Of a DNA stretch of 15,178 bases, positions 6,397 through 14,605 are shown one piece after another (position 1 is the first letter of the stretch; every line of letters begins with the position of its first letter). Under the pieces are notes generated by a model. That model was given only the letters and a program-made list of their open reading frames with translations, had not been told where the DNA came from and ran no database searches. The stretch is from JACRBK01 sp964427955 (GTDB taxonomy: Bacteria > Chloroflexota > Anaerolineae > Aggregatilineales > Aggregatilineaceae). Where the stretch lies: the NCBI GenBank assembly GCA_964427955.1, contig CAYRWY010000099.1, forward strand, positions 1-15,178, in the 5' to 3' direction. The position numbers and the translations under genes are program-made.

Positions 6397-6993
6397 ATGG
6401 CACGCATCCTGGGTCAGATCGAGGAAATCAAACGCCGGGTCGAGCAGCAAGCCGGTCCGGACGTCGCCCGGCAGGTGATGGAGGGGATCGAGACGCTCAA
6501 GGACTCGTCCAGGCCGCCCAAAGTCGCCGCCTGGATGCAGGGCGCGATGGAGCGGCTCGACCGCCTGACCGACGCGGCGACGCGGTCGCAGATCATGATC
6601 GAGTGCGGCTACAACTGCGCGCTGGTCAACCACGGGACGATTGAAAAGACCAAAGCCCGGCGGCGTAAGTTCGCCACGGAAGAAGCGTTTCTGGAGGCCG
6701 AAGCGCAGACTCCCCCGCCCGGCACGCGCCTGGTCCGCGAGGGGGATACGCTGATCCAGTATTACACCCCCCACCAGTTCACCCATCCCATGCGCTGCTA
6801 TTGCAGCCTGTGGCGCGGCCTGCCGGACGATCAAAATACCTCGCTGACCTACTGCCACTGTTCGCAGGGCTTCGTCGAGAAATACTGGGAAGCCGTTTTG
6901 GGGCGGCCTACCCCGGTCGAGGTGGTGGAATCGTGCCTCACCGGCGCGGAGGAATGCAAGTTTGTCATTCAACTTAAACCCCAGTATACTTAA
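6397..6993 (+). CDS. Cys-rich DUF6144-like protein
   Basis: A 198-residue soluble protein with eight Cys in conserved-looking pairs: ECGYNC (Cys70, 74), RCYCSLW (Cys134, 136), YCHCSQGFVEKYWE (Cys153, 155), then Cys180 and Cys187 near the C-terminus. The order CxC ... YCxCSxGFVEKYWE ... LGRPxxVE ... EECKFxIxL resembles DUF6144 and the related L-2-amino-thiazoline-4-carboxylic acid hydrolase-like / V4R-like families, several of which sense or process small thiol compounds or bind metal. Its function is not known to me. AAAGGAG at 6384-6390, six bases before the ATG, fixes the start at 6397; the same frame is open to 6286 but lacks a site there. It has its own promoter with a LexA-like box. Its last 30 bases contain the promoter of the downstream arsC-hisS unit. 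High GC shows it lies outside the glycan island. Confidence 0.6.
   Translation: MARILGQIEEIKRRVEQQAGPDVARQVMEGIETLKDSSRPPKVAAWMQGAMERLDRLTDAATRSQIMIECGYNCALVNHGTIEKTKARRRKFATEEAFLEAEAQTPPPGTRLVREGDTLIQYYTPHQFTHPMRCYCSLWRGLPDDQNTSLTYCHCSQGFVEKYWEAVLGRPTPVEVVESCLTGAEECKFVIQLKPQYT
6962..6990 (+). promoter_or_regulatory. Strong promoter of the arsC-hisS leader
   Basis: TTGTCA (6962-6967) and TATACT (6985-6990) are separated by exactly 17 bp and each matches consensus at 5 of 6 bases, the best promoter in this part of the window. It lies within the last codons of the Cys-rich gene. Transcription would start near 6997, eight bases before the Shine-Dalgarno site of the His leader peptide. Confidence 0.65.
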
Positions 6994-7018
6994 CCGCATC
7001 GTTCAGGAGCAGGGATGC

Positions 7019-7054
7019 ATGTCGAATCATCATCACGCCAGCCAGTGGGAATAA
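7019..7054 (+). CDS. His-rich leader peptide (MSNHHHASQWE)
   Basis: An 11-residue reading frame with three consecutive His codons (CAT CAT CAC, 7028-7036). AGGAG at 7005-7009 lies nine bases before the ATG. It sits between a strong promoter and a terminator, upstream of the operon that contains the histidyl-tRNA synthetase gene. By analogy with hisL-type leader peptides, its translation probably reports the level of charged tRNA-His rather than making a functional product. A second ATG at 7015 in another frame, five bases after the same site, would give a 14-residue peptide without His repeats and cannot be excluded as the one translated. Confidence 0.5.
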   Translation: MSNHHHASQWE

Positions 7055-7081
7055 CGTAGGCGGCCTGTTCAAGCAGCATTC

Positions 7082-7115
7082 AAAAGCGTGGACACCGGAC
7101 GCCCACGCTTTTTTT
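7082..7115 (+). terminator. Intrinsic terminator upstream of arsC
   Basis: AAAAGCGTGG (7082-7091) pairs perfectly with CCACGCTTTT (7103-7112) around an 11-base loop, and seven T residues run from 7109 to 7115. It terminates transcripts from the Cys-rich gene and, because arsC starts only 28 bases later, also stands between the leader promoter and arsC. That position makes a regulatory (attenuator) role likely. Confidence 0.8.
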
Positions 7116-7142
7116 GCGCCTGTTTCCGATGAGGACCTGACC

Positions 7143-7562
7143 ATGATCACCAAGCCACGCGTTTTGATCTTATGCACCGGCAATTCCGCCCGCTCGCAGA
7201 TGGCCGAGGGTTGGCTGCGCGCGCGGGCCGGGGATCGCTTCGAGGTTTTCAGCGCGGGGAGCCAGCCGACGGGGGCGGTTCATCCGGGAGCGATCACCGC
7301 CCTGGCCGAGATCGGGATCGACCTCAGCGGCCATACGTCCAAGAGCATGATGCAGTTCGTCGGACAGCCGTTTGACTACGTGATCACGGTGTGCAACCAT
7401 GCCGCCGAAGCCTGCCCGATCTTCCCCGGACGGGGGACGCGCTACCACCGCGATTTCACCGATCCGGCCAAAGCGCCCGCGGCCCAGCAGCCCGCCGAAT
7501 TCCGCCGGGTGCGGGACGAGATCGCGGCCTGGCTGACCGAGTTGTTCAACCTGGCAAGCTAG
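7143..7562 (+). CDS. arsC: Arsenate reductase, thioredoxin-coupled LMW-PTP fold
   Basis: A 139-residue protein of the low-molecular-weight tyrosine phosphatase fold. CTGNSARSQMAEG (11-23) is the CX5R phosphate/arsenate-binding loop with catalytic Cys11 and Arg17. VCNHAAEACPIFPG (83-96) supplies Cys84 and Cys91, the two further cysteines of the thioredoxin-coupled ArsC cascade. FTDPAKA (105-111) holds the Asp-Pro general acid, Asp107. This arrangement distinguishes ArsC from plain phosphatases, which lack the two later Cys. It reduces arsenate to arsenite in the cytosol. GAGGA at 7131-7135 lies seven bases before the ATG. No arsB/acr3 or arsR is nearby; the gene instead precedes hisS by 46 bases on the same strand, downstream of a candidate His attenuator, an unusual setting for an arsenic gene. 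Confidence 0.88.
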   Translation: MITKPRVLILCTGNSARSQMAEGWLRARAGDRFEVFSAGSQPTGAVHPGAITALAEIGIDLSGHTSKSMMQFVGQPFDYVITVCNHAAEACPIFPGRGTRYHRDFTDPAKAPAAQQPAEFRRVRDEIAAWLTELFNLAS

Positions 7563-7608
7563 ATACGCCATTCATCTCGTGATTCTGAGGCTTTAGGAGT
7601 GAGACACA

Positions 7609-8940
<1,332 letters not shown>

Positions 8941-8946
8941 CGGGTG

Positions 8947-8994
8947 GCCCTCACCCCCTGCCCCCTCTCCCATACAGAACGATGGGAGAGGGGG
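8947..8994. repeat. Palindromic dispersed repeat, copy 1
   Basis: A CCCTCACCCCCTGCCCCCTC-type head (from 8948) leads into a perfect 13-bp hairpin: CCCCCTCTCCCAT (8961-8973) with ATGGGAGAGGGGG (8982-8994), loop ACAGAACG. A close relative ends the window at 15132-15175, so this is a dispersed element rather than a unique terminator. There is no T-run after it, though it may still act as a transcript-end or stability hairpin for hisS. The following 9019-9067 also holds a 12-bp palindrome AGCGGCGCCGCT (9025-9036) and GGGAA-T-TTCCC (9057-9067). Confidence 0.75.
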
Positions 8995-9108
8995 AGCAGC
9001 GCGGGGGAAACGCCGAGGTAGGGAAGCGGCGCCGCTGCGCCCTGCTTTGATATATTGGGAATTTCCCTCAAAATCCCGGTTCTCAACGCCGTCCGCTGTT
9101 TTTTGTTT

Positions 9109-9137
9109 TTGACAAAACCCCATCCCCGCATTAAAAT
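9109..9137 (+). promoter_or_regulatory. Promoter of the deoR-type operon
   Basis: TTGACA (9109-9114) and TAAAAT (9132-9137) are 17 bp apart, a perfect -35 and a 5/6 -10. Transcription should start near 9144, right at the inverted repeat that begins at 9143. Confidence 0.7.
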
Positions 9138-9142
9138 GCACA

Positions 9143-9168
9143 TTCACGAACAAACGTGAAAAAACACG
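9143..9168. promoter_or_regulatory. Operator-like array of three half-sites
   Basis: TTCACGaacaaaCGTGAA (9143-9160) is a perfect 6-bp inverted repeat, and a further CACG at 9165-9168 pairs with the central CGTG (9155-9158) across six A residues. The three CACG/CGTG half-sites start at 9145, 9155 and 9165, one helical turn apart. They cover the transcription start, so a bound regulator, probably the DeoR protein encoded next, would repress its own gene. Confidence 0.55.
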
Positions 9169-9189
9169 CAGTTTCAAGGATGGCATGTC

Positions 9190-9957
9190 ATGCCTGAATG
9201 TGATCTCCCCCAGGAGCGCCGCCAGTTGATCCTCGACAAGCTGCGCCAGGAAGGCCGCATCATTGCCGGGGACTTGAGCGCGCTGTACGGCGTCTCCGAA
9301 GATACCATCCGCCGCGATCTGCGCGACCTGGCAGCGGCAGGACTGCTCAAGCGCGTGCACGGCGGCGCGCTGCCCCTGGTGCCGGACGCCGCGCCCTATG
9401 CCCGGCGCGAGCAGTCCACCACCCCGGCCAAGATCGCCATCGCCCAGGCCGCCGCCCAGTTGGTACAGGACGGGCAGGTGGTGATCATCGGCAGCGGCAC
9501 GACCAATCACGAGATCGCCCGCCAGCTTGATCCGCGCCTGCGCGCGACGATCATTACCGCCAGCCCGCAGGTCGCCGTCACGCTCTCGCCCCTGCCGCAG
9601 GTGGACATCATTCTGATTGGGGGCCGCGTCAACAAACAGGAGTTGGTCGTCACCGGCGCGGAAGCCGTCGATCAACTGCGGCGCTTCCGGGCCGATCTCG
9701 GCTTTTTGGGCATTTGCAGCCTGCACCCGGAGGTGGGCTACACCGGCACCGAATACGACGAAGTGGCCGTCGAGCGCGCCATCATCGAGCAGTGCGGCGA
9801 CGTCGCTGCGGTGGCGGTCGCCGAAAAGTTGGGCACGGTCGCGCCCTATTTCATCGCGCCCCTGAGCGAAATCACCTATCTCGTCACCGAACCCCAGCCC
9901 GACGCGGTGCTGGCGCCCTATCGCGCCGCCGGGTTGGAAATCGTCTTATCCGACTGA
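9190..9957 (+). CDS. DeoR/GlpR family transcriptional regulator
   Basis: A 255-residue protein of standard DeoR length. The N-terminal winged helix is complete: ERRQLILDKLRQEGRI (9-24), then LSALYGVSEDTIRRDLRDLA (29-48), with the family's DTIRRDL recognition helix and the wing RVHGGA (55-60). The C-terminal sugar-phosphate-type effector domain shows DGQVVIIGSGTTNHEIARQL (94-113), IGGRV (143-147) and FLGICSL (172-178). Such regulators respond to phosphorylated sugars or related metabolites. AAGGA at 9176-9180 lies nine bases before the ATG. An ATG at 9185 is out of frame. Its promoter carries a three-half-site operator, suggesting autoregulation. The MFS transporter gene starts 20 bases after its stop, so the transporter is its most likely target; no sugar kinase or catabolic gene is nearby to identify the ligand. 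Confidence 0.93.
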   Translation: MPECDLPQERRQLILDKLRQEGRIIAGDLSALYGVSEDTIRRDLRDLAAAGLLKRVHGGALPLVPDAAPYARREQSTTPAKIAIAQAAAQLVQDGQVVIIGSGTTNHEIARQLDPRLRATIITASPQVAVTLSPLPQVDIILIGGRVNKQELVVTGAEAVDQLRRFRADLGFLGICSLHPEVGYTGTEYDEVAVERAIIEQCGDVAAVAVAEKLGTVAPYFIAPLSEITYLVTEPQPDAVLAPYRAAGLEIVLSD

Positions 9958-9977
9958 AACACTTGAGAGAAGTCCCC

Positions 9978-11165
9978 ATGTCTGAAAATAAACCGTCTCT
10001 GCCCGCCGCACGCCTCAGCGTGCTGCTGATGTTCGCCCTCAACGGCTTGCTGATGGCGAACTGGATTTCGCGCATTCCGGCGATCAAGGATCATCTCGAC
10101 CTCACGCCCGGCGTATTGGGCCTCGTGCTGCTGGGCATCGCGGTCGGGACGCTCACCGCCCTGCTGCTGACCGGTGGGCTGATCGCGCGCTTCGGCAGCC
10201 GGAACGTGACCATCACCGGAGCCGTCGCCCTGTGTCTGACGCTGCCGCCGCTGGCGGTGATGCCCAATGCCGTTGCGCTGTGGATCAACCTGTTCCTGTT
10301 CGGCGCGACGATGAGCGCGATGGACGTCGCCATGAACACGCAGGGGATCGAAGTCGAGCGCCGCTACGGCAAGGCTCTGATGTCGTCCTTCCACGCCGCG
10401 TTCAGCCTCGGCGGTTTCGCGGGGGCAGCGGTGGGGGCCGGGATGGCCGCGCTGGACGTATCCCCGCTGCTGCACTTCACGATCATCGCGGTGGTGCTGT
10501 TGGCGCTGCTGCGCCCGGCGACGGCGGGCCTGATCGCCGACGAAGCCCGCGCTCACGATGCCCAACGCCCGTCCGTGTTCCAACTGCCGCCGCGTGCCCT
10601 GTGGGCGCTGGGCGCGGTCGCGTTCTGCTCGTCGGTGGGCGAAGGCTCGATGGGCGACTGGTCGGCGGTCTATCTCAAGGACGTCGTGCTCACCAGCGCC
10701 AGCGTCGCCGCCTTCGGTTATGCCGCGTTTTCGATGACGATGACCGCCGGGCGCTTGCTGGGGGATCGCCTGGTCACCCGCTACGGCCCGGTCGTGCTGG
10801 TCCGGCTGGGCGGAACGCTCGCCACGCTGGGCCTGCTGGCCGCGATCCTCCTGCCGGACACGGGGATCGTGCTGCTCGGCTTCGCCGCCGTCGGCGCGGG
10901 ATTGTCGATCATCGTGCCGCTGGTCTACAGCGCGGCGGGCAATGTGCCGGGCCTGCCCAGCGGCGCCGGGATCGCGGGCGTGGCGACCATCGGCTACTCC
11001 GGCTTCCTGGCCGGACCGCCCGCCATCGGCCTGATCGCGGACGTCTTCTCGCTGCGGGCCTCGCTGCTGCTCGTGGCGCTGCTCGCCAGCTTCCTGATCG
11101 CCGGATCGCGCGCGCTGCGCCGTCCGCAGCCTGCCGCCGCCGTCCAACCCGCGCTGGGGGATTGA
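9978..11165 (+). CDS. MFS transporter, YbjJ-like
   Basis: A 395-residue integral membrane protein with about twelve hydrophobic segments and a central charged loop near 200 (ADEARAHDAQR), as expected for the major facilitator superfamily. NWISRIPAIKDHL near the N-terminus, SAMDVAMNTQGIEVE in helix 4 and SSFHAAFSLGGF are hallmarks I associate with the YbjJ-type branch, whose substrate is uncertain (sugars have been suggested). The ATG at 9978 is chosen because it gives the normal short N-terminus and follows a GAGAGA site (9964-9969). The same frame is open upstream to 9714, but that stretch lies inside the regulator gene and is Arg-rich nonsense. It sits 20 bases after the DeoR-type gene, so the two form one transcription unit and the transporter probably carries the ligand or precursor sensed by the regulator. 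Confidence 0.85.
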   Translation: MSENKPSLPAARLSVLLMFALNGLLMANWISRIPAIKDHLDLTPGVLGLVLLGIAVGTLTALLLTGGLIARFGSRNVTITGAVALCLTLPPLAVMPNAVALWINLFLFGATMSAMDVAMNTQGIEVERRYGKALMSSFHAAFSLGGFAGAAVGAGMAALDVSPLLHFTIIAVVLLALLRPATAGLIADEARAHDAQRPSVFQLPPRALWALGAVAFCSSVGEGSMGDWSAVYLKDVVLTSASVAAFGYAAFSMTMTAGRLLGDRLVTRYGPVVLVRLGGTLATLGLLAAILLPDTGIVLLGFAAVGAGLSIIVPLVYSAAGNVPGLPSGAGIAGVATIGYSGFLAGPPAIGLIADVFSLRASLLLVALLASFLIAGSRALRRPQPAAAVQPALGD

Positions 11166-11298
11166 ACAGGCCGGGGGTGAGGGCGATTTTGGACTGAACT
11201 CGGGCGAAAAACCCTCATTTAAGACCCGTCGCTACAGAATTCCAAGAATCCGATTACAATGGGATTACGCATCTACACAACCCACAGGGATTCAGGCC
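11166..11298 (+). promoter_or_regulatory. Intergenic region: weak hairpin and candidate promoter
   Basis: TGAGGG (11178-11183) and CCCTCA (11212-11217) form an inverted repeat with a 28-base loop followed by TTT, at best a weak terminator for the transporter gene. TACAAT (11255-11260) is a good -10 for the cyclase gene, but the matching -35 (GCTACA, 11231-11236, 18 bp away) is poor. GATTAC occurs twice, at 11252 and 11263, one helical turn apart around this -10, and could be an activator or repressor site. Confidence 0.3.
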
Positions 11299-13980
11299 AT
11301 GTCTGTCGCGAGTCATACCTTTTTGTTCACCGACATCGAGGGCAGCACGACCCGTTGGGAACACAACCCGGACGCCATGACCATCGCCCTGCCGCGCCAT
11401 GATGCCATCCTGCGCGAGGCCATCGAGACACACGGCGGCGCGGTGTTCAAAACAGTGGGGGATGCGTTCTGCGCGGCCTTTGCCCAGGCGTCGGAGGCGC
11501 TGGCCGGAGCCATCGCGGCCCAGCGTGCCCTCTATGCCGAACCCTGGCCGGACGCCATCGACGGGCTGCGGGTGCGGATGGCGCTGCATACCGGCGTGAC
11601 GGATTACCGCGACGGCGAATACGTGGGACCGCTGTTCAACCGCCTGGCGCGGTTGATGGCCGCGGCGCACGGTGGGCAGATTCTGCTCTCGTCGATCACC
11701 ACCCGCGAGGTCCAGGACCACCTGCCGCCCGGCATCACGCTGCGCGACATGGGCGAGCGCCGCCTGCGCGACCTGATCCAGCCGGAGCATATCTTTCAGG
11801 TCGTCGTGCCCGACCTTCCCGCCAGCTTTCCGCCGCTGCACACGCTCGACATGCGCGTCACCAACCTGCCCACCCAGCCGACGCCGTTCGTCGGGCGCGA
11901 GCGCGAACTGGACGCCGTGAAAACTCTGCTGGCGAAGACCCGGCTGCTCACGCTGACCGGGCCGGGCGGGACCGGCAAAACCCGGCTGGTGCTGCAATCC
12001 GCCGCCGATCTGCTGGACGATTTCGCGGATGGCGTCTTCTTCGTGGCGCTGGCCGCCGTCAGCGATCCGGACCTGGCCCCGGAAGCCATCGCCCGGACGC
12101 TGGAGGTTGCTGAAACCGGCGAACCGCTGGCCGACCTGATCCAGCGCCACCTGCGCGAAAAAACCGCCCTGCTGGTGTTAGACAACTTCGAGCAGATCAT
12201 CCCCGCCGCGCCGCTGGTCAGCACGCTGCTGGCGGGTGCCCCCCATCTGAAGATCCTCGTCACCAGCCGCGAGACGCTGCACCTCTATGGCGAACAGGAG
12301 TACGCCGTCCCACCGCTGGGCATTCCCCGCCAGGAGGATTACGCCTCGCTGGCCGCGCTGTCGCAGTCCGAAGCGGTCACCTTTTTCGTGCAGCGGGCGC
12401 AGGCGGTGCTGCCGGAATTTCGCCTCACCGAGGAGAACGCGCCAGTCATCGCCCAGATCTGCGTGCGCGTGGACGGCCTGCCGCTGGCGATTGAGCTGGC
12501 CGCCGCGCGGATCAAGCTGCTCGCGCCCAAAGCCATGCTGGAACGCATGGACAAACGGCTGGCGACCCTGACCGGCGGCCCGCGCGATCTGCCCCCGCGC
12601 CAGCGCGCGCTGCGCAACGCCATCGGGTGGAGCTATAACCTGCTGGACGATGCCGAAAAAACGCTGTTCGCGCGGCTGGCGGTCTTCACCGGCGGTTGGA
12701 CGCTGGCCGCGGCGGAAGCCGTCTGCGGTTCCCCCTCGCCGCCCCCCGACATGGGCACGGCGGGCGGTGGGCTGCCGCGTGAACTGACTCCGCCAGAGGA
12801 TCTGGCTGCTGAAATCGACGTCCTGGGCGGCGTAGACTCGCTGCTCAACAAGAGCTTGCTCCGCTGCGAGGATCGCTGTGATGGCGAGGCGCGTTTCGTC
12901 ATGCTGCAAACCATCCACGAGTACGCGCTCGAAAAGCTGGATGCCAGCGGCGAGCTGCCCGCGCTGCGCCGCCGCCATGCCGAGTACGTGCTGTCCATCG
13001 CCCGCGAGCGCACCGAGATCGGGTCGGATCGCGAGCGGCTGGTCGAGTGGCTGGATCGCCTGGAGCCGGATCGCACCAACCTGCGCGCCGTGCTGGACTG
13101 GCTGCACCAGCAGAACGACATCGACACGCTGCTGCAACTGGTAGACCTGGTATACCCGCTGTGGTCGGTGCGCACCCATTACACCGAGGGACGGCAGTGG
13201 ATCGAGCGGGTGATCCCGTTCACCCGCCAGCAGTCGCCGCAGCGGCATTGGAATATGTGCCGCCGGGCCGCGTGGCTGGCCGCTCGCCAGCGCGATTACC
13301 ACCGCGCCCTGGAACTGCACCAGGAGGCGCTGGACGGCGCGCGCACCATGCACGATCCCTCGAAGATCGCGGAGATGCTGCTGAACCTGGCCAACGACCG
13401 GGTGATGATGCAGCAGTGGGATCAGGCCCAGGACCTCTACGAGCAGGCGCTGGCGCTCTACCGCGATCTCGACTCGAAAGAGGATATCGCCCTGGTGCTG
13501 AACAACCTGGGCGAGACGGCGCGGATGCAGGGGGATTATCCGCGCGCCCGCACGCTCTACGAAGAAAGCTACGCCCTGTTCAAAGCCATCGAGCAGGAGG
13601 AACTGCCCGGCAACCTGGCCTTCGTGGCCCTCTACCAGCATGACCTGGAACGCGCCCGGACTCTCTTCGAGGAACACCTCACGCTGGCCCAGAAAGCGGG
13701 CAGCAACGGGGATGTCCTGGGCGGGCTGGTGGGCATGGCCGGGACTGCGGTCCGCGGTGGCCATCCCCAGGAGGCGGCGCGTTGGTTCGGGGCCGCGGCG
13801 GCGGCCTTCGAAGCCTTCGACTACCTGTTCGATCCTGCTGATCAGGCCGAGCATGATCGCTACCTGGCCGAGACGCGCGCCCAACTCGATCCGGGCACGT
13901 TCGACGAGGCGTGGTCGGCAGGCCGCGCCCTGTCGCTGGACGCCGCCGTCGAGGAGGCGCTGGCCGCCCAACTGATCTGA
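11299..13980 (+). CDS. Class III nucleotide cyclase - STAND ATPase - TPR protein
   Basis: An 893-residue, probably cytosolic, signalling protein. Residues 6-165 are a class III adenylate/guanylate cyclase domain: FTDIEGST with metal Asp12, KTVGDAF with substrate Lys51 and metal Asp55, and the transition-state pair Asn114/Arg118 in FNRLARLM. The second substrate-specifying position, usually Asp, is Glu107. A linker (NLPTQPTPFVGRERE, 189-203) leads to a STAND/NB-ARC-like ATPase: Walker A GPGGTGKT (221-228), Walker B LLVLDNFEQ (291-299), LVTSRE (320-325) and GLPLAIEL (393-400). From about 640 to 850 come TPR-like helical pairs (such as QDLYEQALALYRDL). No C-terminal HTH is present, unlike LuxR-type relatives. 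TCAGG (11292-11296) is a weak ribosome-binding site. It stands alone between two terminator-like regions. Ligand and output are unknown; the catalytic residues suggest an active cyclase. Confidence 0.9.
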   Translation: MSVASHTFLFTDIEGSTTRWEHNPDAMTIALPRHDAILREAIETHGGAVFKTVGDAFCAAFAQASEALAGAIAAQRALYAEPWPDAIDGLRVRMALHTGVTDYRDGEYVGPLFNRLARLMAAAHGGQILLSSITTREVQDHLPPGITLRDMGERRLRDLIQPEHIFQVVVPDLPASFPPLHTLDMRVTNLPTQPTPFVGRERELDAVKTLLAKTRLLTLTGPGGTGKTRLVLQSAADLLDDFADGVFFVALAAVSDPDLAPEAIARTLEVAETGEPLADLIQRHLREKTALLVLDNFEQIIPAAPLVSTLLAGAPHLKILVTSRETLHLYGEQEYAVPPLGIPRQEDYASLAALSQSEAVTFFVQRAQAVLPEFRLTEENAPVIAQICVRVDGLPLAIELAAARIKLLAPKAMLERMDKRLATLTGGPRDLPPRQRALRNAIGWSYNLLDDAEKTLFARLAVFTGGWTLAAAEAVCGSPSPPPDMGTAGGGLPRELTPPEDLAAEIDVLGGVDSLLNKSLLRCEDRCDGEARFVMLQTIHEYALEKLDASGELPALRRRHAEYVLSIARERTEIGSDRERLVEWLDRLEPDRTNLRAVLDWLHQQNDIDTLLQLVDLVYPLWSVRTHYTEGRQWIERVIPFTRQQSPQRHWNMCRRAAWLAARQRDYHRALELHQEALDGARTMHDPSKIAEMLLNLANDRVMMQQWDQAQDLYEQALALYRDLDSKEDIALVLNNLGETARMQGDYPRARTLYEESYALFKAIEQEELPGNLAFVALYQHDLERARTLFEEHLTLAQKAGSNGDVLGGLVGMAGTAVRGGHPQEAARWFGAAAAAFEAFDYLFDPADQAEHDRYLAETRAQLDPGTFDEAWSAGRALSLDAAVEEALAAQLI

Positions 13981-14000
13981 GACAGCGACCCTCTATCAAC

Positions 14001-14024
14001 AAAAAAGCAGAGAGTCTGCGTTTT
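14001..14024. terminator. Bidirectional terminator between convergent genes
   Basis: GCAGA (14007-14011) and TCTGC (14015-14019) form a stem around GAG, with six A residues before (14001-14006) and TTTT after (14021-14024). Read on either strand this gives a short hairpin followed by a U-run, six U on the minus strand. It lies 20 bases past the cyclase stop and just past the minus-strand stop at 14028. The stem is short, so efficiency may be modest. Confidence 0.6.
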
Positions 14025-14027
14025 CCC

Positions 14028-14594
14028 CTATTCGTCGTCGTTATCGGCGGCGATGTTGCGTTGCAGCCACGTCTTGGGCCGGTCGATATTGAAGTACAGC
14101 TCGAAATCCGGCTCCTCGTCGCCGCGTTTGGCGCTGAGCACGTCGAACCAGTGCTCCTCGTGCTGGACGAGCCGCTGCCCGGTCGTCTTGAAGCCCAGCA
14201 GCCGCATGATGAGATATTCTTCGGGGATGCTCAACACCTCAAACGCGGTGTCGAACGTCACGCCGTTGCCCGTCGCGAAGATCGCGTCGATCAGCCCCTT
14301 GGCGAAGGTGCGGTGAAAGGTGGACTGGGCCGGATCGCCGCGCTGGATATGGATGTAGTCGGCGGCCATGTGGGCTTCGATGTCCAGGTAATTGTGGGCG
14401 AGCAGCCCGCCAATCGCGTCCAGCGCTGCGTCGAGATCGCGCGCGGGCAGCGCGTCGCGCAGGGCGTTCAGGTGCTCCTCGTCGTGCACGTAGGGCGCAT
14501 AGTCATCCGACTCCGCAAAAGCCGCGCGCAGCGCCATATAGTCCGCCTCAGCCGGTTCACGCTGGGCCACCGCCAGCAGATCATAGTAGCTCAT
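14028..14594 (-). CDS. DUF4919-like protein
   Basis: A 188-residue protein without signal peptide or membrane segment. The N-terminus (YYDLLAVAQ ... DYMALRAAFAESDDYAPY) and the C-terminal LYFNIDRPKTWLQRNI resemble DUF4919, a family of unknown function; the ending F(N/D)IxKPxxWLQ is what I rely on. The middle (LDAALDAIGGLLAHNYLDIE, then AHMAADYIHIQRGD) is helical and TPR-like in feel. The start at 14594 is set by AGGAG on the minus strand (plus 14601-14605), six bases upstream. The frame continues open upstream to 15032, but that extension overlaps the GlcG-like gene in another frame and is Arg-rich, so it is not coding. It starts 11 bases after the stop of the GlcG/HbpS-like gene and is clearly cotranscribed with it. 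Function unknown. Confidence 0.7.
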   Translation of the reverse strand: MSYYDLLAVAQREPAEADYMALRAAFAESDDYAPYVHDEEHLNALRDALPARDLDAALDAIGGLLAHNYLDIEAHMAADYIHIQRGDPAQSTFHRTFAKGLIDAIFATGNGVTFDTAFEVLSIPEEYLIMRLLGFKTTGQRLVQHEEHWFDVLSAKRGDEEPDFELYFNIDRPKTWLQRNIAADNDDE

Positions 14595-14605
14595 CGAGCA
14601 CTCCT

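Larger units (their letters stand above)
6997..7115 (+). promoter_or_regulatory. Candidate histidine transcription attenuator
   Basis: The leader contains a short His-rich reading frame, a candidate antiterminator and an intrinsic terminator before arsC-hisS. GGCGGCC (7059-7065) can pair with GGACGCC (7097-7103) with one G-A mismatch; this helix encloses the left arm of the terminator and consumes its loop, so the two cannot coexist. CGCC (7036-7039) can pair with GGCG (7059-7062) as a protector stem. Stalling on the His codons would leave 7059-7065 free, while a ribosome at the stop (7052-7054) would cover it. This is the classical attenuation logic. Helices were found by eye, not folded. 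Confidence 0.5.

Noticed and set aside
7083..7105. Resemblance of AGCGTGGACACCGGACG to a T-box antiterminator sequence
   Set aside because: The UGGN-ACC core needs an inserted base, and only about 85 bases lie between the predicted transcript start and the terminator, too short for a normal Stem I with a His specifier. The UGGA would also not fit the C discriminator usual for tRNA-His.
9714..9977. Upstream extension of the MFS frame into the DeoR-type gene
   Set aside because: It is Arg-rich out-of-frame translation of the regulator; the ATG at 9978 has a usable ribosome-binding site and gives a normal MFS N-terminus.
9918..11147. 409-codon minus-strand frame opposite the MFS gene
   Set aside because: Low-complexity Arg/Gln/His composition typical of antisense reading through a transporter gene; no motif.
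12178..13971. 597-codon open frame on the minus strand opposite the cyclase-STAND-TPR gene
   Set aside because: Gln/Arg/Val-rich shadow of a well-supported plus-strand gene, with no domain motif or credible ribosome-binding site.
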